Below, piece by piece: positions 45,790-57,312 of a stretch of DNA of 64,000 bases. The stretch comes from Cristatella mucedo (taxonomy: Eukaryota > Bryozoa > Phylactolaemata > Cristatellidae). Location of the stretch: the NCBI GenBank assembly GCA_009760855.2, contig WPIO01000017.1, forward strand, positions 1,737,501 to 1,801,500, read 5' to 3'. The notes under the pieces were generated by a model. The model searched no databases. It worked only from the letters and a program-made list of their open reading frames with translations, and was not told where the DNA came from. Numbering within the stretch: position 1 is the first letter of the stretch; each line of letters begins with the position of its first letter. The position numbers were made by a program, and so were the translations under genes.

Positions 45790-46345
45790 GTTTTTACGCA
45801 GGTGACACGTAGCTCTACGTATCCTCTAACGCTTCTTCGCCTTACTCGGCATCTGACTAACTTACATCCCCTGCAGCCTGGAATGGCGATGAATTGACAC
45901 TTGGATGGCCGCTAACTTCTTGACGGGAGACAATTTTAGGAGCGATCTAATATTTTTGGTAAGCCTAGTTCCACTTGAAAGGCCTTTCCTTCAAGATTAA
46001 TTTACCTAGCATCACCCCGCGACGTTTGCCCACAATCTGAGCGAGCTGTTCCAAAGAGATTTGTGATTGGATGTGGACATTACCTTTACTGTCAACGCAG
46101 AGATGGTTTGGCCCAGCGGTAAAGGTGCTCGCTCCGACCAAGGTCTGGCTGAGGTCGTGGGCTCGAGCCCCGTGACACACGTGAAACGTCTGAATAGAGA
46201 TTAAGTAATCTTAAGGTACTATACAAATGAATTATATTTTATTAGGTCACCCTTCTTTCAAATAAGGAAAGTTTTCAAAATTAGAGTCACTTAAACAAGA
46301 GTACGTCAGCAGAGCTAGTTAAAGCGCTTTTGACATCTTTTCTAG
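45790..46345 (+). mobile_element. LINE-A-like RT relic carrying a SINE-A
   Basis: Decayed plus-strand frame FYAGDT-LYVSSNASS (from FYADDTQLYLCFD), AAWNGDE-TLGWP (from DIRTWMAANF), then a remnant of the following region. The catalytic YADD is YAGD here. SINE-A (46,098-46,245) sits inside it. Confidence 0.7.
46098..46245 (+). mobile_element. SINE-A, full length
   Basis: TGGTTTGGCCCAGCGGTAAA (A box), GGTGCTCGCTCCGACCAAGG, TCGTGGGCTCGAGCCCCG (B box), then CGTCTGAATAGAGATTAAGT, AATCTTAAGGTACTATACAA and a TATT-rich end. This is the clearest tRNA-like head in the window. Confidence 0.92.
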
Positions 46346-46979
46346 ATTTATTCCAATTCTCTACATTCGGGATTGCTCAGACATCCTGGTTATAGAGCAG
46401 CCATCACCAAGTTGTATAATGATAGCTTGCATTGCTACAAGAATTTCAACTTTCATTGAGATATGGTCCACATTTCAAAGTAATGATATTGTGCTGTAGA
46501 AATTTGAAAGTATAGTGAAACCGCCACAAGATAATAGGGAAATAAACACACTAGGAAAACTAGCATAATAGTGAAACTACTGTAAATTAAATTATAATTG
46601 GTATAGAAACTATACCAGTTGCTCAAATGACTTTTTTTGGAAGTTAGTTGTTGCTACAAGAACCGTGTGACTCAGCAATTGAAACCCAGCAACACAACTC
46701 ACGAAATGAAGCAGTTCGCTCGACGACATGAACGGTGTTTGGGCCCAGAGACTTCAAGTAGGGCACCATACGAGAGTTTTATTAAATCGTCTACATCGAG
46801 GAAGCATTGAAATTATGATATCTGAGCTCTCGGGCCGCTGACTTTGAACCGGAGGTCTTCAATGGAATTCCCACCACAAGCAGCCTCATGAGCAGTGCGA
46901 TATCTATTTATGTAACCCGATTTTTATAAGACTTCTGACCGAGCCAGCATATAAGTATACCAGGCGAGAGCCTGACAAC
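46346..46979. other. Unassigned sequence
   Basis: AT-rich. No recognised gene. Confidence 0.35.
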
Positions 46980-48000
46980 TGTTGCAGTCTTAGAGCCCCA
47001 CGGGGTGAGTGATGACAATTACGCCGGCGGCGTCCAAATCCATCGTGTAGGCTGTGCAGCAGCCGCGGTTCTTCGGCATGCCGCCGGAGGCAGACACGCA
47101 CCTGGTCCTAATTGACGACGCTGCTGGGATGGCGAGATTGACGAGATTGACTTTCCTAGTTAATGACGCTGCTGGGATGACGACCTGCTGGGATGGCGAG
47201 AGACCGTCGCCATCGATAATGGCTGCCGTAAGCCGGCTGGCCATTAGCAAAAGGAGGAGAAGCAGCGAAGTCTCGGATAGGCTGCCTGTCCTCTCTGTCC
47301 GGCTACTCGTGCAATGCAACCCGTAAGCTGACGAATCGGTCTGTGGCTCGATCAACCGCCCGACCAGATCAAGACTATGCGCCTTTCTTATCGTCTGCCG
47401 GTGGCGGGCATGGACCCATTCTCATTTCGGTGAATGGAGTAACGTAGATAGTTGATAGCATCCGTGTCGCCTATTGAAATTAGCGTGACAGCGACAGCCG
47501 CCGATTGGGGCCGGCCAAGTCCGGCCGGACCCGGGAGCCGAACAGCAACTAGACGAGACCTAGATCGTTCACTACAACGGTGGCAGCGTGGCTGAAAGAT
47601 CTCCACTGACCTCTGCAAAGGCCTTGTGGAGAACCTGTTGCGAGTGGCTTTTCCACGTTCACGCCAAGCTACGAGATCAAGATTGCAGAGCAAGGCGGTG
47701 CAGCCGCCAAGAGGACAATGAAGAGCCGTCGTGGGTCCCGCGTGGCCTAGTTTCGCAAGTTTGAAAATGGCTGGCCCTTCCCCTCCCCCCTAGGCTGCAG
47801 CCTCGCTGGAGCGGCTCGGCCTATCGAACCGGCAGTGAGAGATTCTGCGTATCCTGCGACCGATACTGACGTCGCGCGACGCTTTGCGACCTGAAAGCGC
47901 CTAGCCGCACCGCCGGAAATGCCGTTGACGGTCGTTCGGACGTCGTTAGATCGGCAGTGAACCAAGTACTGGATTGATAGTGGACCGTGTGCTGACATAT
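46980..48000. other. Moderately GC-rich stretch, no recognised gene
   Basis: Open frames of 120 (minus) and 101 codons without domains. 47,118-47,210 holds an imperfect tandem duplication of GACGCTGCTGGGATGGCGAG. Confidence 0.4.
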
Positions 48001-49050
48001 TTTTTTAGCACTAAATCCTAAGACAGATTGATTTCAATTGCACCTATTTTTGAATTGCTGCTTCGCTCGAAAACATTGGCCTCACATACGTTTGACCATT
48101 TGGGGATATCTGTCGAGTAATGAATGCTGCACCGGATCGTTCGTTGGAGTTACCCTCATTTGCCAGAGGCAGCCGATGCGGCGCCGCCAGGTCGCCGTCC
48201 GCAGCAGATGTAATGTTTGCCGCTCGGTACCCGCTTGGTTGCCACTGAAAAGTAAGCGTGCATTCAGGTAGCACGCCGCCGGGGTTCGGCTCATGTAGTG
48301 TAGCGTAAACTTGAAGCCGGTGCTTTAAGCCCTGTATTTATTTTATTCCTTAGAATTGTAGTCTCAATAGCTCTATCAGTAGAGCACTGAGACTGGCTAC
48401 CCAGAGAATGAGCTTTGGTTTCCCGATCGACGTAAACAATTGTAGGCACGCAGTCTCACTACAGACGGCCTTCAGTCGCTCTGTGTTTTTAAAGAGATCT
48501 TCGCTACGAGAATTTTCGAGCACTACCTAAAGCATTGGCTAACGATCGTATTTACAAAGCGGCAGCCAGTTAATGATGACAGACTTACGAGTGCCTCATT
48601 TAGAGCGCCGGCCTCGTTGCCTCTGTCCATCCACCCATCTAGCAACTATTATTGAGAAAGTCGAGCGGGCTATTCGCATGCATACGTTTGCCTATACGAT
48701 GCCTGCAAAGCACTTCCCGCACAAGTTCGTAGTTCACTTTGAACAGCTAAACCACAGCTAAGCCTTGAACTCGGCCAACTGTCGTGAGCAGGAGGGAGCA
48801 TCCGTCCGTCAAGGATTTGCAATAGCTGTAACTTTAAAGGTCGGCCTAACGGACCTAGCATTCTATTAGTATACAAGCAAGCTCAATTGTAGAGAGCTGG
48901 GTTCTCGGGCGTAAAGCTTAATCACCCATTCACCGATTGGAAGCATAATCTCCATAGTTTCTTTCACAATACCAATTAAAAAGCTAATCGTCTCGTTTGA
49001 TCCCCGTTCTAGATTAGGGACTCCCTACTGCCATGGCAGGCTGAACATCT
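48001..49050. other. Unassigned sequence with a weak tRNA-like segment
   Basis: 48,358-48,435 shows a D-arm-like TAGCTCTATCAGTAGAGCA, but no proper B box follows. Otherwise nothing recognised. Confidence 0.35.
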
Positions 49051-49051
49051 T

Positions 49052-49277
49052 ACTTGTGCTTATGCGTGCTGACACTGTGCATGCTGCCACGAACCACACT
49101 TGCATGCTGACCCTGTGCATGTCACCCCTGACCATGTTATTCATGTTGTTTATCAAGCATGATATTACTCTCCATTCAATCGCGTTTCCCTTTGCAGGAC
49201 ATGTAAAGCGCCTAGAAAGAGATTGAATTCTCTGAAGGCGCTTTATCAAGTGCATTATTATTGTTATTATTATTACT
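49052..49277 (+). mobile_element. LINE-A 3' end
   Basis: GTGCTTATGCGTGCTGACAC through GCGCCTAGAAAGAGATTGAA / TTCTCTGAAGGCGC and (ATT)n, directly abutting LINE-B sequence. Confidence 0.92.
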
Positions 49278-50022
49278 ACTAGCACCACGGTTCTGTCTAG
49301 GCTGGATTATTGAAATTTCATTTTAGCTGGTCTATCGAAAAAACCATTAGGCTACCGCAGCTGGAGATTAATATGGCCGCAAGGCTAGTTAACAAATCCC
49401 AGAGGTTCAGCCATGTGTTTCCTTTGCTGAATGAGCTGAAAGGACTACCGGTTGAACCACGAATACCGAGTCAAGTTCTGCCGACCCACTAGGCCTGCCA
49501 AGGCATGGCTCCTTCACGCCCAGCTGAACGACCACACCAGTTTAAGCCTGTTCGTGCCCTCAGGTCCTCTACAGACAATAAATTAGCTGTTTCATTCTGA
49601 CGCTCAAAAACCGTTGGTGACTGAGGTTTTCGCTCTGCAGGTCATAGACTCACCTACAAAATTCTTACGCAACAACATCCACTCTCTTGTTGCTACCGAC
49701 TTGGCCAAGTAATTTTCAGCTTTTATTATTATTTATAAATTAATTTATTATTTATTACTTAGCAGCTCAGGACTCCTGGAAATTAATGTATAAATAATTT
49801 CCAGGAGTCCTGAGCTGCTACTTCCTGCTACTCACTACCTCAACTGGTCTCCTGACTCTGCTATGCTTCTCACTTTCTCCTCGGTGTGTGAGATGAAGTC
49901 GGTTGGCTACCGAAGGCTAACCGAAAGCCGCTTAGGCTTTCAGTGCGCTATACAAAACTCTCCTGCATAACATCCACATGATCTTTATGACTTTGTGGAG
50001 TTACAGACGGAGATACATTACA
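49278..50022 (+). mobile_element. LINE-B 3' part, decayed
   Basis: The plus strand reads TVLSRLDY-like start, NMAARLVNKSQRFSHVFPLL, NELKGLPVEPRIPSQVLPTH, then stops, ending with the LINE-B 3' UTR (GAACCGAAAGCC-like, CATAACATCCACATG, GTGGAGTTACAGACGGAGAT) and ACATTACATTACAT. It contains an unusual inverted duplication at 49,761-49,819. Confidence 0.9.
49761..49819. repeat. Perfect 25-bp inverted repeat inside LINE-B
   Basis: Arms AGCAGCTCAGGACTCCTGGA + AATTA and the exact complement, separated by 9 nt. The right arm is normal LINE-B sequence; the left arm is an inverted copy preceded by AT-rich filler (TTATTATTTATAAATTAATT). Confidence 0.95.
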
Positions 50023-50029
50023 TTACATA

Positions 50030-50205
50030 GCCTTTCCCAGCGGTTGGGGGCCGTGGCTCGTAATTTCCAAGCGACCAGTGCTGCTAGTTTCTCGCTACTC
50101 ACTACGCTAAATGTAATCTTGACTCAGCAATGCTTCTTAATTTCCCTTCGTCGCCAGAGAATAAGTCTGCTGGCTATCCTATGTATCGGATGTAGACTCT
50201 AAGAA
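50030..50205 (+). mobile_element. LINE-B 3' fragment, decayed
   Basis: TTTCTCGCTACTCACTACGC, TGACTCAGCAATGCTTCT, AGAATAAGTCTGCTGGCTAT: the LINE-B 3' coding/UTR junction, with divergence. Confidence 0.6.
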
Positions 50206-50239
50206 CGTCTTTGAAACTGACTAGATTGTCATCAGACCA

Positions 50240-50372
50240 AGACTTCATAAAACGGGGTTCCTGCGATGGGCAATACTTCATTGCCGCTGCAAGCGGTAGT
50301 GGTAGCCTTAAAGGCTTTTCTGTTGCTATATAAAAAGAGGCTGTACAATTAGCTAGGAAATTTTTTAACACG
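50240..50372 (+). mobile_element. SINE-C copy lacking its tRNA head
   Basis: GGGGTTCCTGCGATGGGCAA, TACTTCATTGCCGCTGCAAG, CGGTAGTGGTAGCCTTAAAG, GCTTTTCTGTTGCTATATAA, AAAGAGGCTGTACAATTAGC. Confidence 0.85.
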
Positions 50373-50589
50373 GCACGTCTTTTGAAATTATTTCATACAT
50401 TGAAAGGAATCACAGCGACTCTGTACACGGACAAAATGTACGGGAGCATGCTTGCCAAGGGCACTCCTAAGTAAGGTTTCAATAAGGATATTGAAGCTTT
50501 CGGTGGAGTCTGGATGCACATAAACAAGACGTGCCTCACATACAGATTTCTTAATTTTTCCTGGTCAATGCTTTTTATCAATGCTTTTT

Positions 50590-50770
50590 GGTGAGTTGCG
50601 GTGGCAAACTAGCTAAGGTGGTTGCTTTTCACGACCTCGGTCCCGAGGCCGCGGGTTCGAATCCTGAGGTGGGGCAGTCCTTTATCACCGTTGCAAGCGG
50701 TGGTGATAGCCGTAAAGGCTTTTCTGTCGCTATGCAAAAAGAGGCTGTTTAATCAGCGAAGTGTTTTAAG
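50590..50770 (+). mobile_element. SINE-C, best full-length copy
   Basis: Head TGCGGTGGCAAACTAGCTAA (A-box-like), GGTTGCTTTTCACGACCTCG, B box GCGGGTTCGAATCCTGAGG, body GGGCAGTCCTTTATCACCGT, GGTGATAGCCGTAAAGGC, end AAAAAGAGGCTGTTTAATCA. The tail is unrelated to the LINE-A hairpin; its partner LINE is unknown. Confidence 0.9.
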
Positions 50771-50799
50771 TTGCGCTGCTGGACAAACTCGACGACATC

Positions 50800-51445
50800 C
50801 TAAAACGCGTAAAACAGAACGGGAACAGTAAACAAGACAGAGCAATGTTCCGAGATGGTTAGCGGGCATTCAAAAACTTCTGTGGGGTAGACATCTGTAG
50901 TGATAGCTAGATCCAAGATATGGCCACCGACGTAAGTGGTAGGATTACCGAGTTGGACCCAACCAATTTTCTCCAGACAGTAGTCAAGAAATGAGCGGAC
51001 ATGGCTGCTGCTAGGGTTTTCAATGTGAATGCTGAAGTCTGCAATCAGTAACAGCCTGTCATGCACAAATATTTTAACGAGGAACTCCGAAAATTCATCC
51101 ATAAATTAGGTTAGGCAGCGAGAAGGAGGTCGTTAGATTGAAACAGTCAGAGGCTAGTCTGAGAACCCGATTGCAACTGAACTGACTCGAGAAATTCCCC
51201 ATGCAAAAACCGCAGGTCTTATAGCCAAACGATTTATGAACAGCAACCCTGCCATCCACCTTGTCAGGGCGCATGGACTAAGATAGTGAGAGCCCGCGTA
51301 GGATGGTCTCAGATGCGCTGCTATCAAAGCAGGAGGTCATCCGCGTCTCAGTCAGCAGAAATGCGTCTAGCCTCTCCTGGACAGCATGATCTTGAGTGAA
51401 TACCGTTGGTTTTTAGCCAGCGGACATTGAACAGGCGGAATTTAA
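50800..51445 (-). pseudogene. LINE APE-type endonuclease relic
   Basis: Minus-strand pieces in family order: LLTETRMT (catalytic Glu block), then a stop-containing middle, LLLIADFSIHIENPSSSHVR (the GDFNIH block, with Ala-Asp kept), SFLDYCLEKIGWVQLGNPTT, HILDLAITTD and ISEHCSVLF (the catalytic SDH block, here SEH). This domain nicks the target for LINE insertion. It is the only endonuclease piece in the window and could come from LINE-A, LINE-B or a related family. Stops and the Asp-to-Glu change show it is dead. Confidence 0.8.
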
Positions 51446-52650
<1,205 letters not shown>

Positions 52651-52659
52651 AAAGTCATT

Positions 52660-54344
52660 TATATTCCCAAAATTTGCCAAGCAAAGCGTATACTTGAATG
52701 GCGTTTAAAAAATACAAACAGTACATGAATCATACATGTTATAATCATATATTCATATCTACATTCAAAAGCAAGGAAATACAAGGCCTTTGTTTTTGAT
52801 AGTTTGGCTTATATTGGCTGATGAAACTAATTTTCCATGACAACCAATCATCTGGTCATTTAGGTCGAAGGACCCTACTACGCGATATTGATTTTATGGC
52901 GGGGCCTTCCTCATTCATAAAAGTAAACAGACTCCGTCAGGGAATCTCCAAAGTTGTTATCAGCTGATGGGTGAGAGATCGTTAAGAAAAGCAAAAGCAG
53001 TTGTTCAACTATAGGGCCATTGGCAACTGATCTTTTTTCCTCATTGTTCGACACCATAAAACCAACAATGACTCCTTACATTTATAATATTATACTTGAC
53101 AAGGGATAGCTGCATACCATAAGTTTTGCTTTTCATTCGAACCTATTTTTAAAAAGCTTTAGTCTGATTTTGAGGTTTTTGCTGATTATCGCCAAATATT
53201 TCTTGGTACTTTCTGCTTGATGATTCCCGATAGAAGTTAGTTTGCAAACTTTTAAGCATAGAGATAAGAATGACCTTCCACCTGTGCCGACGAGACACGG
53301 CCAAGCTTTTCTGTCACATTATCGGAGTCGACTTAGTCAATGGATAAATTGAGCTCTAGGCTTAAAGAAATAAGTCCAGAATTTCAACCAACTTCCTTTG
53401 GCTAAAATGGTAAAACCGCACTCTCCTCATGGAAACCAAAATTGTACGGCTGAAATCCACGAGGCAAATAGGTAAAAGCCATAAAAAGTTTACTTGAATG
53501 TGAATATGAATATGAGTACAACAGACACTACAAATAGAATACAAATCGTAAAGTCGATCGGCAGCGGCTGCTTAATGCGATCTTCTTGCATGCTAGATCC
53601 GATTGTAGGTCACTAACTTCGGCCCTTTACTTCGACGACCTCTCGCCGAAGCATGGTAAACGACTTGCCTAAATGGCCGGTGCGTTGTGAAAGCGTCACG
53701 TGACAAAAACTCGGCATCCGCTTATTTTTTCAGCCTCTAGCAAGCGCGATAGAAATTACGATTCCGCAGTGCCTCCTTCAGAGTTTTGCAAGAGAGGATT
53801 AACTAGTATCGCATTCTTGAAGCCACTCTACTTCCCTTGCTCGCACTGACAACTCTCAGCCTGGATCAAAAGAGGTCTTATGAACTGAAGTCGTTCGGCC
53901 ACAGTTATGGTGCACACTGCGGATGCCAGTACTCGCGGATGCGTGGCAAGTGCTGGTGGAGCTGGCACGAGCTGGAGCTGGCCTAGTTGTTGCGTTGCTA
54001 ACACTTCCTAGTCGCTGCTCTGGCATACGCTCCGATATGCCAACAGGAAATTGAGCAAGCGAGCGACAGAGTGAGCCCGTACGAGGCTTGAGAACGAGAA
54101 CGAGGACAACAACACCGCAGACTCTGTATGCATTTTATATAACCATTCTTATGAAAACAAATATTTGCGCGTGAGCGGTTGTAAACTTTTATACGATTCA
54201 GTCGGAAGTAGTCTGGCGTATCAGCCGAATATAAATACAATTGTGTATGCTTTTTCTAACTTGGCATTGCCGTTAGCCCTGCCTGCAGGATGTCGAGTGC
54301 TGTGTCATTGTCGTTTGGCGTATAGCGAACGTCAAGTCTCTTCT
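52660..54344. other. Unassigned AT-rich sequence
   Basis: 1.7 kb with only short open frames. No recognised gene, SINE or LINE. Confidence 0.35.
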
Positions 54345-54415
54345 ACACATAGCCTCTCCTGCGTAACATCCACATAGTCAAAGTGGCTTTGTGGAGTTAC
54401 AGACTCGGATATGGA
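54345..54415 (+). mobile_element. LINE-B tail fragment
   Basis: CTCTCCTGCGTAACATCCAC, then GTGGCTTTGTGGAGTTACAG and ACTCGGATATGG. Confidence 0.75.
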
Positions 54416-55070
54416 CATAGCAGCGCTTTTTCGCTACCCAAACTAATGAGGGTCGCGCTGACAAAGGGATCGAAGTCGAGTCGGAATCGTGACCTACTAA
54501 GATATCCTCACCACTCTTGACTTTACAATCAATGTGAATATAAACTACTAACAAATATTACTTAAATTAAGTAGCTTGTACCTCGAACATTGATAAAAGT
54601 AGAGGCCGGCATTAATTGGACATCGGCGGTGGCTTACGGGATCGGCGGTTCCTGAAATATGATAAACTAGCTTCTGCCCGGGAAAAGTTTCGCGTAATTT
54701 CAGCGTTGCATCACGATGCACTGACCTCGTGGTAAGCCCAGACTACCTGGTGAGCGCGGCCTACTGTCGAGAAAGGACTCAATTACCGCGAGCTGGGTGG
54801 TGAAGTGCTCGAAAATCACCTTCAGTCTCTTTCTATCTTGTCACAAGTGAGGTGTTCGCTGAGCGAAGTGATAGTACGAAGCGGGGCTCGCGGGTTCCTT
54901 CTTCTCGAGTCTCTGCCTGTTGTTCGAGTTTGTCGCATGCACCGTTCAGTTTAGTTTCGGCAGTTTGGTGCTGAGTGGCTTTCTTTCTTACTTGTTTTTA
55001 TCGTTGTTGTCTGTGATGGATACACTGATATTCTGCTCGCTTAGCTCCTTCTCGTTCAAAACTCCTCGCT
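54416..55070. other. Unassigned sequence
   Basis: A 75-codon frame at 54,920-55,147 is hydrophobic (FGSLVLSGFLSYLFLSLLSV) but has no recognised family. Confidence 0.3.
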
Positions 55071-55718
55071 GTGAAAACAACTCGCCGCCGTCAGTCCACG
55101 AGCATCACAGACAACGCCCCTCCCCCCCAGTCCGTCTGGTTGCCTGAGCGACTCTCGTGCTCCTTACGTGACGCCGCCCTGGTTTCCGAGCTGCTTCCGA
55201 CGAGGCGCTGTCTGCTTCCGACGAGGCGCTGTCGCAAGTCATTCCGACCAGATAACAGTGCCGCTCCGTACGAGAGAAAAAAGGAACAATGGAAGCCGCC
55301 CGCATTTTGGTTTACGAAGAAATTGCGCAACGAGCGTGCAACACCCTTCACAGTCACTCTCTTCCCCTTCGCTGCGTCGAGGGTAAGGACCTTCAAAGAG
55401 AGAGCCAAACTGTTTGTGCAGCACTTTTCTACTCCGGAGGCCCAATATGTCGAGATGCCTCAGCAAGTGCAGACCATCTGCGCCCCCTTTGTTCCCCGAG
55501 CGAGTAAACACGAGGCAAGTAATCCCTTGTCGCAATTCATTCTGACTTGTCGCAAGTCATTTCCGCGATGCGCACGATTTGTGCGGCTGCGCTCGCGGTG
55601 TCGCGGTGACGTCCCTGCCAGTTGGCCACCCAATGCGCTGCGGGCTCTGGCGCGCGCATCGCTGTGGGTGGCCATCTCTGTCCATCTGGCCATCTCTGTG
55701 GACGCGATTCTGGCGTAG
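55071..55718 (+). CDS. Hypothetical 215-codon open frame in a GC-rich island
   Basis: Not recognised. It is the longest open frame not explained by a mobile element, microsatellite or extreme GC bias. It starts MKTTRRRQST and has basic and aromatic-rich stretches (WKPPAFWFTKKLRNERATPF). A tandem 18-bp duplication gives SELLPTRRCLLPTRRC, and short duplications recur near 55,535 and 55,680. No signal peptide or splice site was judged decisive. It may be a chance frame. Confidence 0.2.
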   Translation: MKTTRRRQSTSITDNAPPPQSVWLPERLSCSLRDAALVSELLPTRRCLLPTRRCRKSFRPDNSAAPYERKKEQWKPPAFWFTKKLRNERATPFTVTLFPFAASRVRTFKERAKLFVQHFSTPEAQYVEMPQQVQTICAPFVPRASKHEASNPLSQFILTCRKSFPRCARFVRLRSRCRGDVPASWPPNALRALARASLWVAISVHLAISVDAILA

Positions 55719-56210
55719 ACGGGAAATATTTTTCGGAATTGCTAGCAGACGCCGGCGCTTTCGCCATTGAGTTTGTTGTGGTCACTCGGCGGTTTGCTTT
55801 ATATGGCGCGATGCTTTGCAAACCTCGTGTACACTGCGCAGCGAACTCTTCAAAACTTTTTCTCAGGGAGGGTGCATGTGTCCGCAAGTGTTATGCAGGT
55901 CCAGTATAAAGAATAGTAATAATCGGTCGGAACGGGAGCAAAAATGGCGCATAATCCGACTCGCAAGTGGTCGGCCGGCGGCGGACTCTTCACGAGCGCG
56001 CGAGCGAGCGTAGCATTTCAGGAAAGCAGCTGCATCTTGATCGAATGAGCGCTGCCACTGCTAGTTGAACAAACCTGGCCCGGATGGCCCCGCGTCGATC
56101 CCGCCGTCGTGCATTATTGAGCATTCTAGAGTGAGTACCATTTTTCAAGTCGCAACGGGAGTCACGCTCTGAGAGTTATGTTGGTGGGTTGGATTGGCGT
56201 TCAAAATGAG
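55719..56210. other. Tail of GC-rich island, unassigned
   Basis: CpG-rich to about 56,110, then AT-rich. No recognised gene. Confidence 0.35.
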
Positions 56211-56300
56211 CGAAATAATATTAATAATAGCAATAATAATAATATCTGATATAGTGCCAAGAGAACTCAACGTCTTTCTAGGCACTTCAGATTTATGCAG
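56211..56300 (-). mobile_element. LINE-A tail, antisense, decayed
   Basis: (TAA)n-like, then AGTGCCAAGAGAACTCAACG / TCTTTCTAGGCAC and TTTATGCAGG. Confidence 0.65.
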
Positions 56301-56398
56301 GATGAGACGAAATAGATAGAAAACAGAAAATAGACGAAAGATAGAAATAGATAGAATAGAATATATAGAATAAATAAATAGAATAGATAGAAAATTCG
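56301..56398. repeat. (ATAGA)-like low-complexity stretch
   Basis: Irregular AATAGATAGAA/GAATAGA units immediately after the LINE-A tail. Confidence 0.8.
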
Positions 56399-56879
56399 GT
56401 GCATTCGCAGCACAAAACTACGGCAACTGATGAAGTACTACTTAACACGAGTGCAAACAGCAGACGGTCAGTTGGAATTGCAGAGATATCGAATCATGAA
56501 CAATTGCGCCTATGTTCCGTCGTAACGCGGACGCAATGTGTTATGTCGACTGAGTTCCGGTTGGAGTACGCATGTCTGCGGTGATACCACGCGATGATGA
56601 CTGCACACCGTGAAGAAATTGTAAGTTTGAAGTTGAAAGACGGAAGTTTTCTCACGAGTCCTTTAAAGGTACAGAGGAGCCATGTGCCCAATCGTCGCCT
56701 CGCTGAATACATTCGTAAAGTAGTGGCCGCGGTAATTGTCTACCCGCGCCAGAAATATCCGACGCTTCCGGCAAGACGCCGCACCAGCAGACGCTCGCAG
56801 TAATGCAAGTGTCGCTTGTGAAGGCTACTTTGAGAGATTGGGTGCTCACGTGAGTTACATACGAGCCCTGCAGCGGCCT
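56399..56879. other. Unassigned sequence
   Basis: No recognised gene. Confidence 0.35.
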
Positions 56880-57312
56880 CGCGATGGGCGCCGCCGCCTA
56901 CGGTCGCAGACGACGGCGAGCAGGCGGCGTCGTATCGCCGCCGTCGAGCAGCCGCGATCGGCATCGTGGATGCGGTTGCCTTCTACTTCGGTGCGAAAGC
57001 ATCCGTCGCTGGGAGCCCAATGCGCCGAAGGGCAGGATGCGGCGCCGAGCGCCAATAGACTCTGCGTCCGAGCAGACGCGGCGCTGCCGTGAGCGGACAC
57101 AACTGTGCAGACTCTGACAAGCGGCGAAGCTCGCTGTCAGGCTCAGCGAACGACAGAGTCTGGAGGAGCGCCTGGCACGCCTTGGCGCGCTCCTCGTCGC
57201 CGAGGACTACGCAGCCGTCGCAAATGACGACGCGGCGGTCAGTCGCAAACGTTACGGCACCATTGAAATCCATGTCGAAGTGGTGGGTAGCGTAGTCATC
57301 CGTTCTTTTCAT
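56880..57312. repeat. GC-rich paired segment 1
   Basis: Homologous to 59,950-60,430. Plus-strand reading at the left: DDGEQAASYRRRRAAAIGIV then DAVAFYFGAKAS. Minus-strand reading at the right: NGAVTFATDRRVV ... ERAKACQAL. Its partner shows matching blocks in both. Whether it codes for protein, and on which strand, is unresolved. Confidence 0.6.

Noticed and set aside
48358-48435. tRNA-like segment (TAGCTCTATCAGTAGAGCA)
   Set aside because: The D-arm pairs, but the anticodon arm is irregular and the T-arm lacks the GGTTCGANTCC box. It is at most a decayed tRNA-derived remnant.
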